Shown in pieces: positions 1-7,251 of a stretch of 45,349 bases of DNA (position 1 is its first letter; each line of letters opens with the position of its first letter). The position numbers and the translations under genes were made by a program. This DNA is from Bacilli bacterium (GTDB lineage: Bacteria > Bacillota_I > Bacilli_A > Izemoplasmatales > Hujiaoplasmataceae): positions 1-45,349 of the forward strand of contig JAFGQH010000048.1 in assembly GCA_016935815.1 (NCBI GenBank), given 5' to 3'. The notes beneath the pieces were generated by a model. That model saw only the letters and a list, made by a program, of their open reading frames with translations. It was not told where the DNA came from and searched no databases.

Positions 1-1
1 A

Positions 2-112
2 TTTGCGATGTTCGTACCTGGAATACCTGGGATTGCTTTGCAATTACTGATCGTACCACCAATCGTGTATGTATTGGAAAGGAGAATGAATCATGGAAAA
101 GCAATTGGATAA
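2..112 (+). CDS. 3' end of an integral membrane protein, possibly ECF transporter S component (partial)
   Basis: An open frame enters from the left edge and ends with TAA at 110-112. It encodes 36 residues, beginning FAMFVPGIPGIALQLLIVPP and ending in a basic tail (YVLERRMNHGKAIG). One hydrophobic helix with a Pro-Gly-rich start followed by positive charges resembles the last helix of ECF-type vitamin or cofactor S components. That family call is only a resemblance, because most of the protein lies outside the window. The frame overlaps the start of the next gene by 20 bases, which suggests translational coupling and a common transcript. Confidence 0.55.
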   Translation, partial: FAMFVPGIPGIALQLLIVPPIVYVLERRMNHGKAIG

Positions 113-518
113 ATATCTGATTTTGTTGAATCAGGAAAAAGCATCTTGTTTCATTTACTCGGAAGATAAACTTGTATTTCGTTCCAATAAAAATGGGGTC
201 GGACCGATGATTGATTTTTATAATTCCCACGGCAAACAATATCATAATCTTGTTGTGGTTGATAAGATTATGGGTAGAGCAGCGGTGTTGTTATCAATAT
301 TGATCGGCGCAACCACGATTATTACCAATACAATGAGTGATCCCGCAATCGAATTGGCCAAATTATACGAACTGGAATATCACTTTAAGAGCAACGTTCC
401 ATATATTATAAATCGAACCAAAACAGGACAATGCCCGATTGAAAGCAGTGGCATAGGTATCACTGATATCAACATAGGCTATCAAGCCATAATCAATAAA
501 TTGAACAGTCTAAAATAA
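93..518 (+). CDS. DUF1893 family protein
   Basis: The 141-residue protein matches the DUF1893 family (TM1506-like; related to the cytidine deaminase fold). It begins with the typical 'YSEDKLVFRSNKNGVGPMID' type segment. A conserved VVVDKIMGRAAVLL stretch (about residues 52-67) follows, and near the C-terminus lies the hallmark VPYIINRTKTGQCPIE (about 102-118), containing the Cys-Pro pair. Length is normal for the family. An AAGGAG site lies just upstream of ATG 93 and the start overlaps the preceding membrane-protein frame. The biochemical role of DUF1893 is unknown; the conserved Cys and Asn-Arg suggest a ligand or catalytic pocket (inference). A strong hairpin terminator follows the stop. 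Confidence 0.85.
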   Translation: MEKQLDKYLILLNQEKASCFIYSEDKLVFRSNKNGVGPMIDFYNSHGKQYHNLVVVDKIMGRAAVLLSILIGATTIITNTMSDPAIELAKLYELEYHFKSNVPYIINRTKTGQCPIESSGIGITDINIGYQAIINKLNSLK

Positions 519-548
519 AACCATTTGGAATTCCAAATGGTTTTTCTA
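517..548. terminator. Bidirectional intrinsic terminator
   Basis: A perfect inverted repeat, AACCATTTGGAATTCCAAATGG plus TT (519-542), is followed on the plus strand by TTTTTC. On the minus strand it is followed by TTTTATTTTA. It separates the convergent DUF1893 gene and the minus-strand lipoprotein gene. Confidence 0.85.
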
Positions 549-559
549 TTCTAAATCTC

Positions 560-1429
560 CTAATTCAAAATATATAAATTGTAAATCCAGCCATCAACAC
601 CAATCATAAGTCCGATTAGAATACCTGGCGTTTCACCCGTTAATACTTCTTCATTTGCTGTATTCATAATGTAGTACTTGTTGACTATAATTGTGGAGCC
701 ATCTACTTTTACGATGGATTCAGGTAGATTTGTATGTGCAGGCGTCAAACCCAGTCGCCCAGTAACATAAATGATATCCTCGCTATCAAAAGTATAGGTG
801 AAATCCGTATCAGATGTCACGTCATAATATGCAGAAACCTGTTGATACTCGAACCCGACCTGAAAATAATAGAATTCTGTCCATGCCGAGGATCCCCCGT
901 CATAATTGGCTCTGACTTTCGCCTTATATAGACCGTCTTCAAATGAAGTGATGTCAAAACTGTTTGTATCCACAGTATACTCTTCATCGTTTATCATAAG
1001 AGTATAATCTTGGAATCCATCTGAATCGCTAAAATAATGCATCCACAAAAGTTCTTCTTGCAAGTAATCGGATGTAATATATTTAGGACGATCGAATTCG
1101 CGATCAATTTTTAAATCGATAAAATCGGATTCTTTTTGTGACCCATCTTCAAAATATACGACTATTTTCAAATGGAGCTCATACTCAGTCGGAAATATTG
1201 CAAATGAATAATCGGATGAATATGCATAAAAAGGGGTATCTGTCATCAAATCGAATAATTCATCATTTTCATCATAAAAAAGCAATTCGTAATAACTCGC
1301 TCCTCTTACATCTCTCCAATCCAAGACATCATCTGAATAAGTCCATTTGATGATTCCAGCATCATTGCTGCAACCAGACATCAATAACACAACCACAAAG
1401 AATAACATTACTGTCAATACTCGTTTCAT
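560..1429 (-). CDS. Lipoprotein of unknown function with fibronectin-III-like segment
   Basis: The start is placed at ATG 1429 (MKRVLTVM), because the four codons of a longer frame (from 1441) contain the ribosome-binding site GGGAGGA itself. The product is 289 residues. It has a short basic N-terminus, a hydrophobic signal and the lipobox LLMSGC, so it should be lipid-anchored outside the cell. The mature part (DWRDVRGASYYELLFYDEN, then YELHLKIVVYFEDGS) has the alternating pattern of fibronectin type III-like beta sandwiches, probably two in tandem, then a C-terminal segment I do not recognise. An extended -10 (TGATATAAT, minus strand, 1459-1467) sits about 30 bases upstream. It is transcribed alone and ends at the shared terminator. 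Function unknown. Confidence 0.75.
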   Translation of the reverse strand: MKRVLTVMLFFVVVLLMSGCSNDAGIIKWTYSDDVLDWRDVRGASYYELLFYDENDELFDLMTDTPFYAYSSDYSFAIFPTEYELHLKIVVYFEDGSQKESDFIDLKIDREFDRPKYITSDYLQEELLWMHYFSDSDGFQDYTLMINDEEYTVDTNSFDITSFEDGLYKAKVRANYDGGSSAWTEFYYFQVGFEYQQVSAYYDVTSDTDFTYTFDSEDIIYVTGRLGLTPAHTNLPESIVKVDGSTIIVNKYYIMNTANEEVLTGETPGILIGLMIGVDGWIYNLYILN

Positions 1430-1458
1430 GCGTCCTCCCATATATCTATATATATTAA

Positions 1459-1467
1459 ATTATATCA
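1459..1467 (-). promoter_or_regulatory. Extended -10 promoter of the 1429 lipoprotein gene
   Basis: The minus strand reads TGATATAAT, a TGn-TATAAT extended -10 element, about 30 bases before the chosen ATG. No good -35 is seen. Confidence 0.5.
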
Positions 1468-1520
1468 CATATTGATTCTTTTAAAAAGGGGGTCTCATTT
1501 CTCTGAAAATTCTGATTTAC

Positions 1521-1554
1521 TTTTAACCTTTTTTTAATGTAGCCATGATATCAT
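1521..1554 (+). promoter_or_regulatory. Predicted response-regulator box and promoter of the ferric-reductase-like gene
   Basis: TTTTAAC (1521-1527), CTTT, TTTTAAT (1532-1538) is a direct repeat with an 11-base period. It is followed after ten bases by a -10-like TATCAT (1549-1554). The same arrangement occurs twice between the two-component system and the cytochrome b5-like gene (5009-5026 and 5043-5060). An 11-base direct repeat overlapping the -35 position is typical of OmpR/PhoB-family activators; assignment to the neighbouring regulator is inference. Confidence 0.6.
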
Positions 1555-1579
1555 GTGGTATAAAAGGAGTAAAGACTAT

Positions 1580-2908
1580 ATGAAAACAATCAAAAAAAAT
1601 CTCGGTGCAATCTTGTTCATTGGCACCATATTGATAATAAATACGATATTATGGGTAGGTAGAATTCAGTCCGCATATTTGACTTCAGAGGTTCTCCAGA
1701 CTTCTCTAATCGGATCTCTGCTTTTGATGGGATTTTTCCTAGTCTTCTTGTTGTCAACCAGAATGAATTGGTTGGTGAAATTGTTCGGTGGACTGGAAGG
1801 ATTATACTTTTGGCATAGAACTTTGGCAATTGTTACAACAGCGCTAATCCTGGTTCATGCCGAATTTGCCGTAAGCAACGCTTTGTCCTACAATGTATCC
1901 ATTCCACTTTTGGGTTATGCTGGTTCAGCAGGAGAATTAGCACGAAACGGATTTTTCCTGCTTGTCTTCGTGGCTCTACTGGCGAAATTCATCAAGTATG
2001 AACACTTTCGTTTCATTCATCGATTATTGATCATCCCATATTTCATATCTTTATATCACAGTTTTTACTCATCTTGGGTAAATCTATTCCAAATGGATGC
2101 ATTGTCATTATGGATGCTCCTCACATCCGCAATCGGTCTTGGTTCATCTCTTTATATGATATTGCTTTATCCTAGAACCGCCTTTTCTCACCGAGGAATC
2201 ATTGAATCCAAAACGCTTCTGACCGAAAGCATCATTGAGTTGAAAATAAAAATGGATCGCAATTATCGATTCAAACCAGGTCAATTCGCTTTTATCAAAA
2301 TCGATGCCGATGGCATCAGTGAATCCGCACATCCTTTCTCGATTTCCGGAAGCGATGGAAAGTATCTGTATTTCACGATCAAGTCTCTCGGAGACTTCAC
2401 CAATTCTTTGCTTCAAACAATGGAAACTCCGACAAGAATCCGAATCACTCGAGCATTTGGAAAAATGACATTTCGATCCAAACACACAAAACAAATCTGG
2501 ATTGCCGGTGGCATCGGGGTTACTCCTTTCCTTGGATATTTGAGAAGTGATAAAGAGTTGAAGTCTGATGTTCATCTATATTATTCTGTCAGATATGAGT
2601 CCGAGGCCGTTCACTTGGATACGTTCCAAATACTTGAAGAAGAACAAGAACATTTCAAATTCACACTGTTTGAAGCTTCAAAACAAGGCTTTCTGACAGC
2701 CAATGATCTTGATATCAATGATGATACAATCGTTTATATGTGTGGACCAAGACCAATGGCTTTGGCTCTTCACAAACAAATTAAAGAAATGTATCCTGGA
2801 GTTCGCATTGAGTTTGAAGCTTTTAGTTTCACGGGAACTTTGGTGGAAGATATTTTGAAATCCTATAAGAAGGTATTACGGAAACTAAAACCTGCTGCCA
2901 GAACATAA
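1580..2908 (+). CDS. Ferric-reductase-like transmembrane flavocytochrome (FNR-type oxidoreductase)
   Basis: Start chosen at ATG 1580 (MKTIKK), ten bases after AAGGAG; a longer frame from 1553 has no ribosome-binding site. The 442-residue product has an N-terminal ferric reductase-like domain of about five or six helices. Histidines at the expected heme positions occur in YFWHRTLAIV / LVHAEF and in RFIHRLLI / LYHSFY. A cytoplasmic FAD/NAD(P)H module follows: HPFSIS (FAD site), GGIGVTPFLG (nucleotide loop) and YMCGPRPMA near the C-terminus. The family moves electrons from NAD(P)H through FAD and heme b across the membrane to iron or other acceptors. It carries the same promoter box as the two-component genes downstream on the opposite strand and the b5-like lipoprotein, suggesting one redox regulon. 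Where heme would come from is not shown. Confidence 0.85.
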   Translation: MKTIKKNLGAILFIGTILIINTILWVGRIQSAYLTSEVLQTSLIGSLLLMGFFLVFLLSTRMNWLVKLFGGLEGLYFWHRTLAIVTTALILVHAEFAVSNALSYNVSIPLLGYAGSAGELARNGFFLLVFVALLAKFIKYEHFRFIHRLLIIPYFISLYHSFYSSWVNLFQMDALSLWMLLTSAIGLGSSLYMILLYPRTAFSHRGIIESKTLLTESIIELKIKMDRNYRFKPGQFAFIKIDADGISESAHPFSISGSDGKYLYFTIKSLGDFTNSLLQTMETPTRIRITRAFGKMTFRSKHTKQIWIAGGIGVTPFLGYLRSDKELKSDVHLYYSVRYESEAVHLDTFQILEEEQEHFKFTLFEASKQGFLTANDLDINDDTIVYMCGPRPMALALHKQIKEMYPGVRIEFEAFSFTGTLVEDILKSYKKVLRKLKPAART

Positions 2909-2940
2909 AAATAACATCCTCTAATCAGAGGATGTTATTT
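2909..2940. terminator. Bidirectional intrinsic terminator
   Basis: Perfect 14-base stem AAATAACATCCTCT / AGAGGATGTTATTT around a 4-base AATC loop, with U-rich flanks on both strands, between convergent genes. The TAA stop of the minus-strand histidine kinase overlaps the stem. Confidence 0.85.
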
Positions 2941-4297
2941 ATTTTTCGAGTGGCAGTCGGACTCTGAAAGTCGTACCTACATGTTCTTCACTAGACACAG
3001 TAATCTCACCGCCATGAATCCGAACAACCTCGCGTACCAACGATAATCCTAGCCCTAAACTATCTGTTTGGGTTCTGGATTCATCCGCCCGATAGAACGG
3101 ATCAAAAATCTTATCAATCTTTTCTTTTGAAATCCCGATTCCGGTATCTTTCACATCAATAATGAGATCATTGTTTTTGGCCTGAAATGAAATTTCAATA
3201 GATCCATTTTCAACATTATATTTGATAGCATTCGTAATCAAGTTTGAGAAAACGCGAATCATCATCGTTTGATTGCTACGGATTTTGGTCGAAAAGTTTG
3301 GTTTAATTATGTCTAAATGAATATCCTTTTTTTCAAGTTGAGGAGACAACGCATCTCCTGTCATTAAAATCAAATCGTAAACATCAATCAATTCCATATC
3401 GGATGTGGAGATTTGTTTTGTTCTAGTAATTTCCAATAATTGAGTTACAATATTCTCCATAAATGAGATTTGATTGATTATCGTATTGATTTCTTCTTTT
3501 GAACTGTTTGTTTTTGCTCGAACCAACATGTACTCTGCCTGAGCTTGCATAACTGCCAATGGGGTTCTTAATTCATGAGAGACATTGGAAGAGAATTGTT
3601 TTTCTCGGGTAATGGACTGTTCCACCTTGTCAAGCATCTGGTTAACCATCAATGCCAGTTCGTGAACCTCATCCTTCGATTCATCCAGAGGAATACGTTT
3701 TGTGAAATCTTCCTCTTCTTCAATCTGAGAAGCGGTTTGGTAAATGCGTTTGATCGGTTGGAAGGATTTTTTTATTATGAAGTACCCTCCGATTGCAGAT
3801 AGTAAAATGATGATTGGTGAAATCGCTCCTGCAATCCATATAATGTCTTGGAAAGATGTTGTGATGAAGCTCATATCATAAAGTCCTCTTAATACATATC
3901 CTCCGGGTAGACTGACATCATACACCAACCAGCTTAATCCATTAGCGGCATAGGTGTGAACCACATTCAATTGAATTGGATCTGTAGAATCAAATCCGCT
4001 GATTGCATTTCCGAATGCAACTTGATTGTTTTGATATACAAAGAAGTTGACTCCGTCATGATCGAAAGAGAATAAGCTATCGGAATCATCATCCAACCCT
4101 TCGACATAGACTGCATCATCCTCGATTTGTAGTGTAGGACTCACCTCATCCACAACAACGATAATTTGTCTTGTAGCTTGATCATTCAGGATTTTAGTGG
4201 CTGCGGTTTTCAAAAGGTAAAAATCAAGAAGGATCAATAGAGCAAAGAAAAATGTATATAATATAATAATTTTAAGTTTGATAGACCAGTGCTTCAT
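2939..4297 (-). CDS. Sensor histidine kinase of a two-component system (HAMP, HisKA, HATPase_c)
   Basis: 452 residues. A first membrane helix (about 8-30), an extracytoplasmic sensor of about 115 residues rich in Asp, and a second helix (about 153-175) precede a HAMP linker (about 176-230). The HisKA dimerisation box VSHELRTPLAVM places the phosphorylated residue at His241. The ATPase domain shows the N box NLITNAIKYN, the G1 box DTGIGIS and the G2 box GLGLSLV. This is the ordinary class I kinase layout. Its start overlaps the regulator's stop (ATGA) by four bases, so the two are co-translated. The stimulus is unknown, but promoter boxes connect the pair to a ferric-reductase-like gene and a cytochrome b5-like lipoprotein, so a redox, heme or metal cue is a reasonable guess. 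Confidence 0.92.
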   Translation of the reverse strand: MKHWSIKLKIIILYTFFFALLILLDFYLLKTAATKILNDQATRQIIVVVDEVSPTLQIEDDAVYVEGLDDDSDSLFSFDHDGVNFFVYQNNQVAFGNAISGFDSTDPIQLNVVHTYAANGLSWLVYDVSLPGGYVLRGLYDMSFITTSFQDIIWIAGAISPIIILLSAIGGYFIIKKSFQPIKRIYQTASQIEEEEDFTKRIPLDESKDEVHELALMVNQMLDKVEQSITREKQFSSNVSHELRTPLAVMQAQAEYMLVRAKTNSSKEEINTIINQISFMENIVTQLLEITRTKQISTSDMELIDVYDLILMTGDALSPQLEKKDIHLDIIKPNFSTKIRSNQTMMIRVFSNLITNAIKYNVENGSIEISFQAKNNDLIIDVKDTGIGISKEKIDKIFDPFYRADESRTQTDSLGLGLSLVREVVRIHGGEITVSSEEHVGTTFRVRLPLEK

Positions 4298-4968
4298 TCT
4301 TCCACCTTCATCACATACCCGAATCCACGAATCGTATGAATCAGTTTTTTGTCATGCCCTTCATCTATTTTTTTTCTTAAGAAACGGATATAAACATCTA
4401 TTACGTTTGAATATCCTTCATAATCGTAGTTGGAACTTACTGTTTCCAGTTTTTCACGAGATACGACAATTTCCTTATTCAGCATCAAATACTCTAAGAT
4501 CATATATTCCTTTTTGGTCAATTTGATAATCTCGTTATTCCTAGTCACTTCTTTGATTGTTCGATTCAAAATGAGATCGTCCAATTTCAATATCGTCTGT
4601 ATCTCTGAATCTCTTCTTCGAAGCATAGAACGGATTCTTGCCAGGAGTTCTTCAAATGCAAACGGTTTGACCAGATACTCATCCGCTCCAAGATCCAATC
4701 CCAACACCCGATCTTGGATGGTATCTCTTGCGGTCAATAATAATACCGGTGTCATATTGTTGTTTTGGCGCAACAACTTTAACAATTCCAAACCATTGAT
4801 TTTAGGTATCATAATGTCCAAAATAATCGCATCATACTCGGTATATTCAATCAAGTCAAGCGCGGTTTCTCCATCTGGAGCGTCATCCAAGACATATCCA
4901 GCTTCATTGAGCCTTTTTTTCAAAATTGAACGCAATTGATTTTGATCTTCTACTATTAAAAGCTTCAT
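4294..4968 (-). CDS. OmpR/PhoB-family response regulator
   Basis: 224 residues. The receiver domain (1-115) carries the acidic pocket VEDQ, the phosphorylation site Asp51 (ILDIMIP), the switch Thr79 (LLLTARD) and Lys101 (YLVKPF). A winged-helix DNA-binding domain (about 128-222) has the typical VSREKLE and IDVYIRFLRKKID segments. AAGGAG lies eight bases upstream of ATG 4968. The gene is first in the operon with the histidine kinase. Its promoter carries a direct repeat TTTTAAT-CGAA-TTTTAAT just upstream of TATAAT, predicting autoregulation. Winged-helix regulators of this family bind such head-to-tail repeats with about one-turn spacing. Confidence 0.93.
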   Translation of the reverse strand: MKLLIVEDQNQLRSILKKRLNEAGYVLDDAPDGETALDLIEYTEYDAIILDIMIPKINGLELLKLLRQNNNMTPVLLLTARDTIQDRVLGLDLGADEYLVKPFAFEELLARIRSMLRRRDSEIQTILKLDDLILNRTIKEVTRNNEIIKLTKKEYMILEYLMLNKEIVVSREKLETVSSNYDYEGYSNVIDVYIRFLRKKIDEGHDKKLIHTIRGFGYVMKVEE

Positions 4969-4993
4969 ATTATCGCTCCTTAGTTATACATAT

Positions 4994-5026
4994 ATTATAT
5001 CATTCAAAATTAAAATTCGATTAAAA
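4994..5026 (-). promoter_or_regulatory. Autoregulatory promoter of the two-component operon with direct-repeat box
   Basis: The minus strand has TTTTAAT-CGAA-TTTTAAT (5026-5009), then nine bases, then TATAAT (4999-4994). The repeat is the same as in the two plus-strand promoters at 1521-1554 and 5043-5076, in the same place relative to the -10. Confidence 0.65.
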
Positions 5027-5042
5027 TGCAATTTATTTTGGC

Positions 5043-5076
5043 TTTTAATCTTGTTTTAATATTCATTTCATACAAT
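5043..5076 (+). promoter_or_regulatory. Predicted response-regulator box and promoter of the cytochrome b5-like gene
   Basis: TTTTAAT-CTTG-TTTTAAT (5043-5060), ten bases, then -10 TACAAT (5071-5076). The box replaces a normal -35, as expected for an activator-dependent promoter. It lies back to back with the two-component operon's own box. Confidence 0.65.
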
Positions 5077-5105
5077 GTAATCAAAAGAAACTCAGGAGGT
5101 TTGTT

Positions 5106-5870
5106 ATGAAAAAAATATTCTTTCTTACTTTAGTCGCATTATTCGGATTTGCATTGATAAGCTGTGATAACGTTTCGCCATCAAGCCAGACAACGACAGC
5201 AGTAGCTGATACAACAAGAGTTTTCACTCTATCTGAATTGTCACAATATACAGGAGCAAACGGATCAACAGCATACATCGCTGTCAATGGAATCGTATAT
5301 GATGTCACAAATGTCTTCGTCAACGGAACCCATCAAGGTTTCCAATTGGGTGGTACGGACGCAACTGCCATCTTCGCCGTTAGTCCACACAGCCAAGCAC
5401 TGCTGAATACATTGCCAATGGTAGGAGTCCTTGAGACCGCAACCTCATTGGTTAATACCAATGCTGTAACAACGACCACTACCGCTTCACCTACGACGAC
5501 TACTACGACTGCGTCTGGTACCCAGCAGACTCTACCGGTATTTACTTTAACAGAACTTTCACAATATACAGGGGCAAATGGTTCCACAGCCTATATCGCA
5601 GTCAATGGTGTCATTTACGATGTTACGAGCGTATTCACCAATGGAACCCATCAAGGTCTTCAATTGGGAGGTACTGATGCTACAGCAGCATTCGCATCGA
5701 GTCCTCACAGCATGTCCCTGTTGAACACTTTACCCGTAGTAGGAACACTTGAAGGTTATGCGCCAATCACTGTTGACACAACAACCACAACGACTACAAC
5801 ACAGAGTTCAACCAGTCATTATGACGATGATGATCATGACGATGACGATGATGATGAATATGATGATTGA
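5106..5870 (+). CDS. Lipoprotein with two cytochrome b5-like heme-binding domains and an Asp/His tail
   Basis: 254 residues. The signal ends in the lipobox ALISC (Cys20). Two nearly identical cytochrome b5-like domains follow, about 38-110 and 144-216, each with FTLSELSQYTG, AYIAVNG and YDVT motifs. Axial-ligand candidates are His77/His95 in the first domain and His182/His201 in the second (THQG and SPHS). This short bacterial type is common in clostridial secreted proteins. Thr-rich linkers (about 121-138 and 225-233) separate the parts. The protein ends with an extreme acidic tail with His (about 238-254) that could bind metal. It has AGGAGG before ATG 5106. The shared promoter box suggests it is made with the ferric-reductase-like flavocytochrome and could pass electrons or hold heme or iron on the surface; that partnership is inference. 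Confidence 0.82.
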   Translation: MKKIFFLTLVALFGFALISCDNVSPSSQTTTAVADTTRVFTLSELSQYTGANGSTAYIAVNGIVYDVTNVFVNGTHQGFQLGGTDATAIFAVSPHSQALLNTLPMVGVLETATSLVNTNAVTTTTTASPTTTTTTASGTQQTLPVFTLTELSQYTGANGSTAYIAVNGVIYDVTSVFTNGTHQGLQLGGTDATAAFASSPHSMSLLNTLPVVGTLEGYAPITVDTTTTTTTTQSSTSHYDDDDHDDDDDDEYDD

Positions 5871-5904
5871 TCTCGTATAATATCTCAATCTATATCCCTT
5901 CAGA

Positions 5905-5942
5905 AACACACATTCAAACCCAATTCGAATGTGTGTTTTTTA
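5905..5942 (+). terminator. Intrinsic terminator of the b5-like lipoprotein gene
   Basis: AACACACATTC (5905-5915) pairs with GAATGTGTGTT (5927-5937) around an 11-base loop, followed by a T run. Confidence 0.8.
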
Positions 5943-5974
5943 TTTTAGACGCTATCCTTTACCGAAATAATCGT

Positions 5975-6107
5975 CTTGATAGTAGATTATCAGTGGCCAC
6001 ACCACATTTGAAAGGTTTCGACGTGAGCGAGCCTTTGCCAGATTATTATCAAACTATAAATCTAGCGGAGAAGAAAAAATAGGATTCGTGTAATCACGAA
6101 TCCTTTT
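5975..6107 (+). ncRNA. Possible small structured RNA between terminators
   Basis: This 130-base stretch lies between the b5-gene terminator and a second hairpin and has no credible gene. On the plus strand it can fold with nested helices: GATAGTAG with TTATTATC (outer, two G-U pairs), TGGC with GCCA, and AAAGG with CCTTT around a loop TTTCGACGTGAGCGAG. A terminator (6081-6107) follows. I recognise no riboswitch or known RNA family, and no clear promoter is seen. The folding is by eye, so confidence is low. Confidence 0.25.
6079..6107. terminator. Bidirectional intrinsic terminator
   Basis: AGGATTCGTG (6081-6090) pairs with CACGAATCCT (6095-6104) around TAAT. T4 follows on the plus strand and TATTTTTT on the minus strand, where it ends the four-gene membrane protein operon. 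Confidence 0.75.
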
Positions 6108-6119
6108 CAATTGATATGA

Positions 6120-6794
6120 TTATGTCCGTTCCACCTTCAACAGAAGAAAATATACTGTCATGGTCGGACTTAAAGTTAAAGTAAAGATAAAACTACCCAC
6201 GTCCACAGCTCCAAAAGATCCGTTCAACGCATAATATGCCAAATATCCAAAAATGGCTCCAATCGTTATTCCCAAAAGTTCGATTCCCAATCTTACATAA
6301 GTAATTCTCTTCGCTTTAAAAATTTTGACAAACATGAGCATCAACTCATCAAATACAAATGCTGGAAACCCGGACTTCACAACCAGAGTCAAGCCCAGAG
6401 GTAATAACAAGATTCCCACGATATAAAATAGGATCTGATACCCAAGAGTCATAGCCTCTCGTTCTTGAAAAACAACCAAATTCCAGAAATCTATCGAGAG
6501 TGCCACCAAGGCAATCGGTATCAACATGAACAGAAACTTGACATTCTTCCGATAGATCAGAACAATTGCCATGATGATTATCGATACTGTAAACGAGATC
6601 ATTCCCAATGTGACCCAGGTTTGATTCAGATTTCTCCACAAAAAGTCCCGAACATTTATTGTTACGGTATCCCATGCCCCGTTCCCCAAAGTCGAAGCTT
6701 TCATGACGTTGACTCCAAGTCCGATCACAATAAAGCCTAAAAGATAGAACAGAATATGTGTCTTATTCTTTGTTAACCAATTCAAAACGTTCAA
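6120..6794 (-). CDS. YczE/YitT-type integral membrane protein
   Basis: 224 residues with a TTG start at 6794, seven bases after AAGGAG; no ATG serves better. About five membrane helices are visible. The segment GLGVNVMKASTLGNGAWDT (about 22-40) matches the conserved 'small-Gly ... G-PWD' motif of the YczE/YyaS/YitT family (COG2364). LPLGLTLVVKSGFPAF lies in the second half. The family's transport substrate is unknown. The gene is last in a minus-strand operon after a phosphoesterase and two small membrane proteins, with a 39-base gap to the preceding stop. Confidence 0.78.
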   Translation of the reverse strand: MNVLNWLTKNKTHILFYLLGFIVIGLGVNVMKASTLGNGAWDTVTINVRDFLWRNLNQTWVTLGMISFTVSIIIMAIVLIYRKNVKFLFMLIPIALVALSIDFWNLVVFQEREAMTLGYQILFYIVGILLLPLGLTLVVKSGFPAFVFDELMLMFVKIFKAKRITYVRLGIELLGITIGAIFGYLAYYALNGSFGAVDVGSFIFTLTLSPTMTVYFLLLKVERT

Positions 6795-6833
6795 TTGTAC
6801 TCTCCTTGTATGTCATAATTCATCTTATTCATA

Positions 6834-7112
6834 TTACATGAATCTTGTATAGAACAAAATGATAAATGCCAATATCCCACAAATGAATTGAACCAAAACC
6901 AAGGTTTGATACATCTTCTTGAATTTTGTTTCCTGCGGAATCGCATAGAAATAACCGATTGAGAATGGAATCAAAAGCACAGCCAATGCTTGATTGAGCC
7001 CAGATTTTGCTTTTAAGACGACATATAAGCGCATTAAAAACAAGACGACTACCAAAAAGAGTGTAACCCACATAGCCGAAACAGAGACCAACAAAATAAT
7101 CCAATCAAACAT
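6834..7112 (-). CDS. Small three-helix membrane protein, unknown function
   Basis: 92 residues. A strong ribosome-binding site (AAAGGAGGG) stands before ATG 7112. Three hydrophobic segments (about 4-30, 38-54 and 66-88) are separated by short basic loops (RLYVVLKAKSG, QETKFKKMY). It overlaps the end of the 48-residue gene upstream by eight bases, so the two are probably coupled and may act as a pair. I recognise no family. Confidence 0.65.
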   Translation of the reverse strand: MFDWIILLVSVSAMWVTLFLVVVLFLMRLYVVLKAKSGLNQALAVLLIPFSIGYFYAIPQETKFKKMYQTLVLVQFICGILAFIILFYTRFM

Positions 7113-7251
7113 GTTGTTTCCCTCCTTTGATCAAGAAGAAAATACCGATTGACACAACTAGATAGAACCATAAGGATCCAAAATACCAATACAATAAGGT
7201 TGCTGTCGTTATTGTTGAAAACAAAACCAAAACTCTTTGCCAAGCTGTCAT
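7105..7251 (-). CDS. 48-residue two-helix membrane protein overlapping both neighbours
   Basis: ATG 7251 overlaps the TGA stop of the phosphoesterase gene (ATGA, four bases) and the stop (TGA 7105-7107) lies inside the start of the next gene. The product begins MTAWQRVLVLFSTITTATL, continues with a Tyr/Trp-rich turn and a second helix, and ends IKGGKQHV. AAAAGGA lies nine bases before the ATG, inside the upstream gene. The tight double overlap and the membrane-protein composition argue that it is real although short. It would place a membrane partner between the surface phosphoesterase and the 92-residue membrane protein. Function unknown. Confidence 0.6.
   Translation of the reverse strand: MTAWQRVLVLFSTITTATLLYWYFGSLWFYLVVSIGIFFLIKGGKQHV

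Noticed and set aside
2144-2575. 143-codon minus-strand ORF inside the ferric-reductase-like gene
   Set aside because: The opposite strand encodes the conserved FAD and NAD motifs; this one is a shadow.
4430-4939. 169-codon plus-strand ORF opposite the response regulator
   Set aside because: It lies entirely within the well-recognised regulator gene and shows no start signal.
5460-5520. Triplet-rich ACN repeat resembling a microsatellite
   Set aside because: It encodes the Thr-rich linker seen after or between domains in several lipoproteins here and is explained by coding.
5961-6010. GCCACTG on the minus strand as a cobalamin motif
   Set aside because: The rest of the B12 riboswitch is absent and no gene lies downstream on that strand.
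5867-6082. 71-codon ORF after the b5-like gene
   Set aside because: It runs straight through the intrinsic terminator at 5905-5942, has no ribosome-binding site and no protein-like composition.
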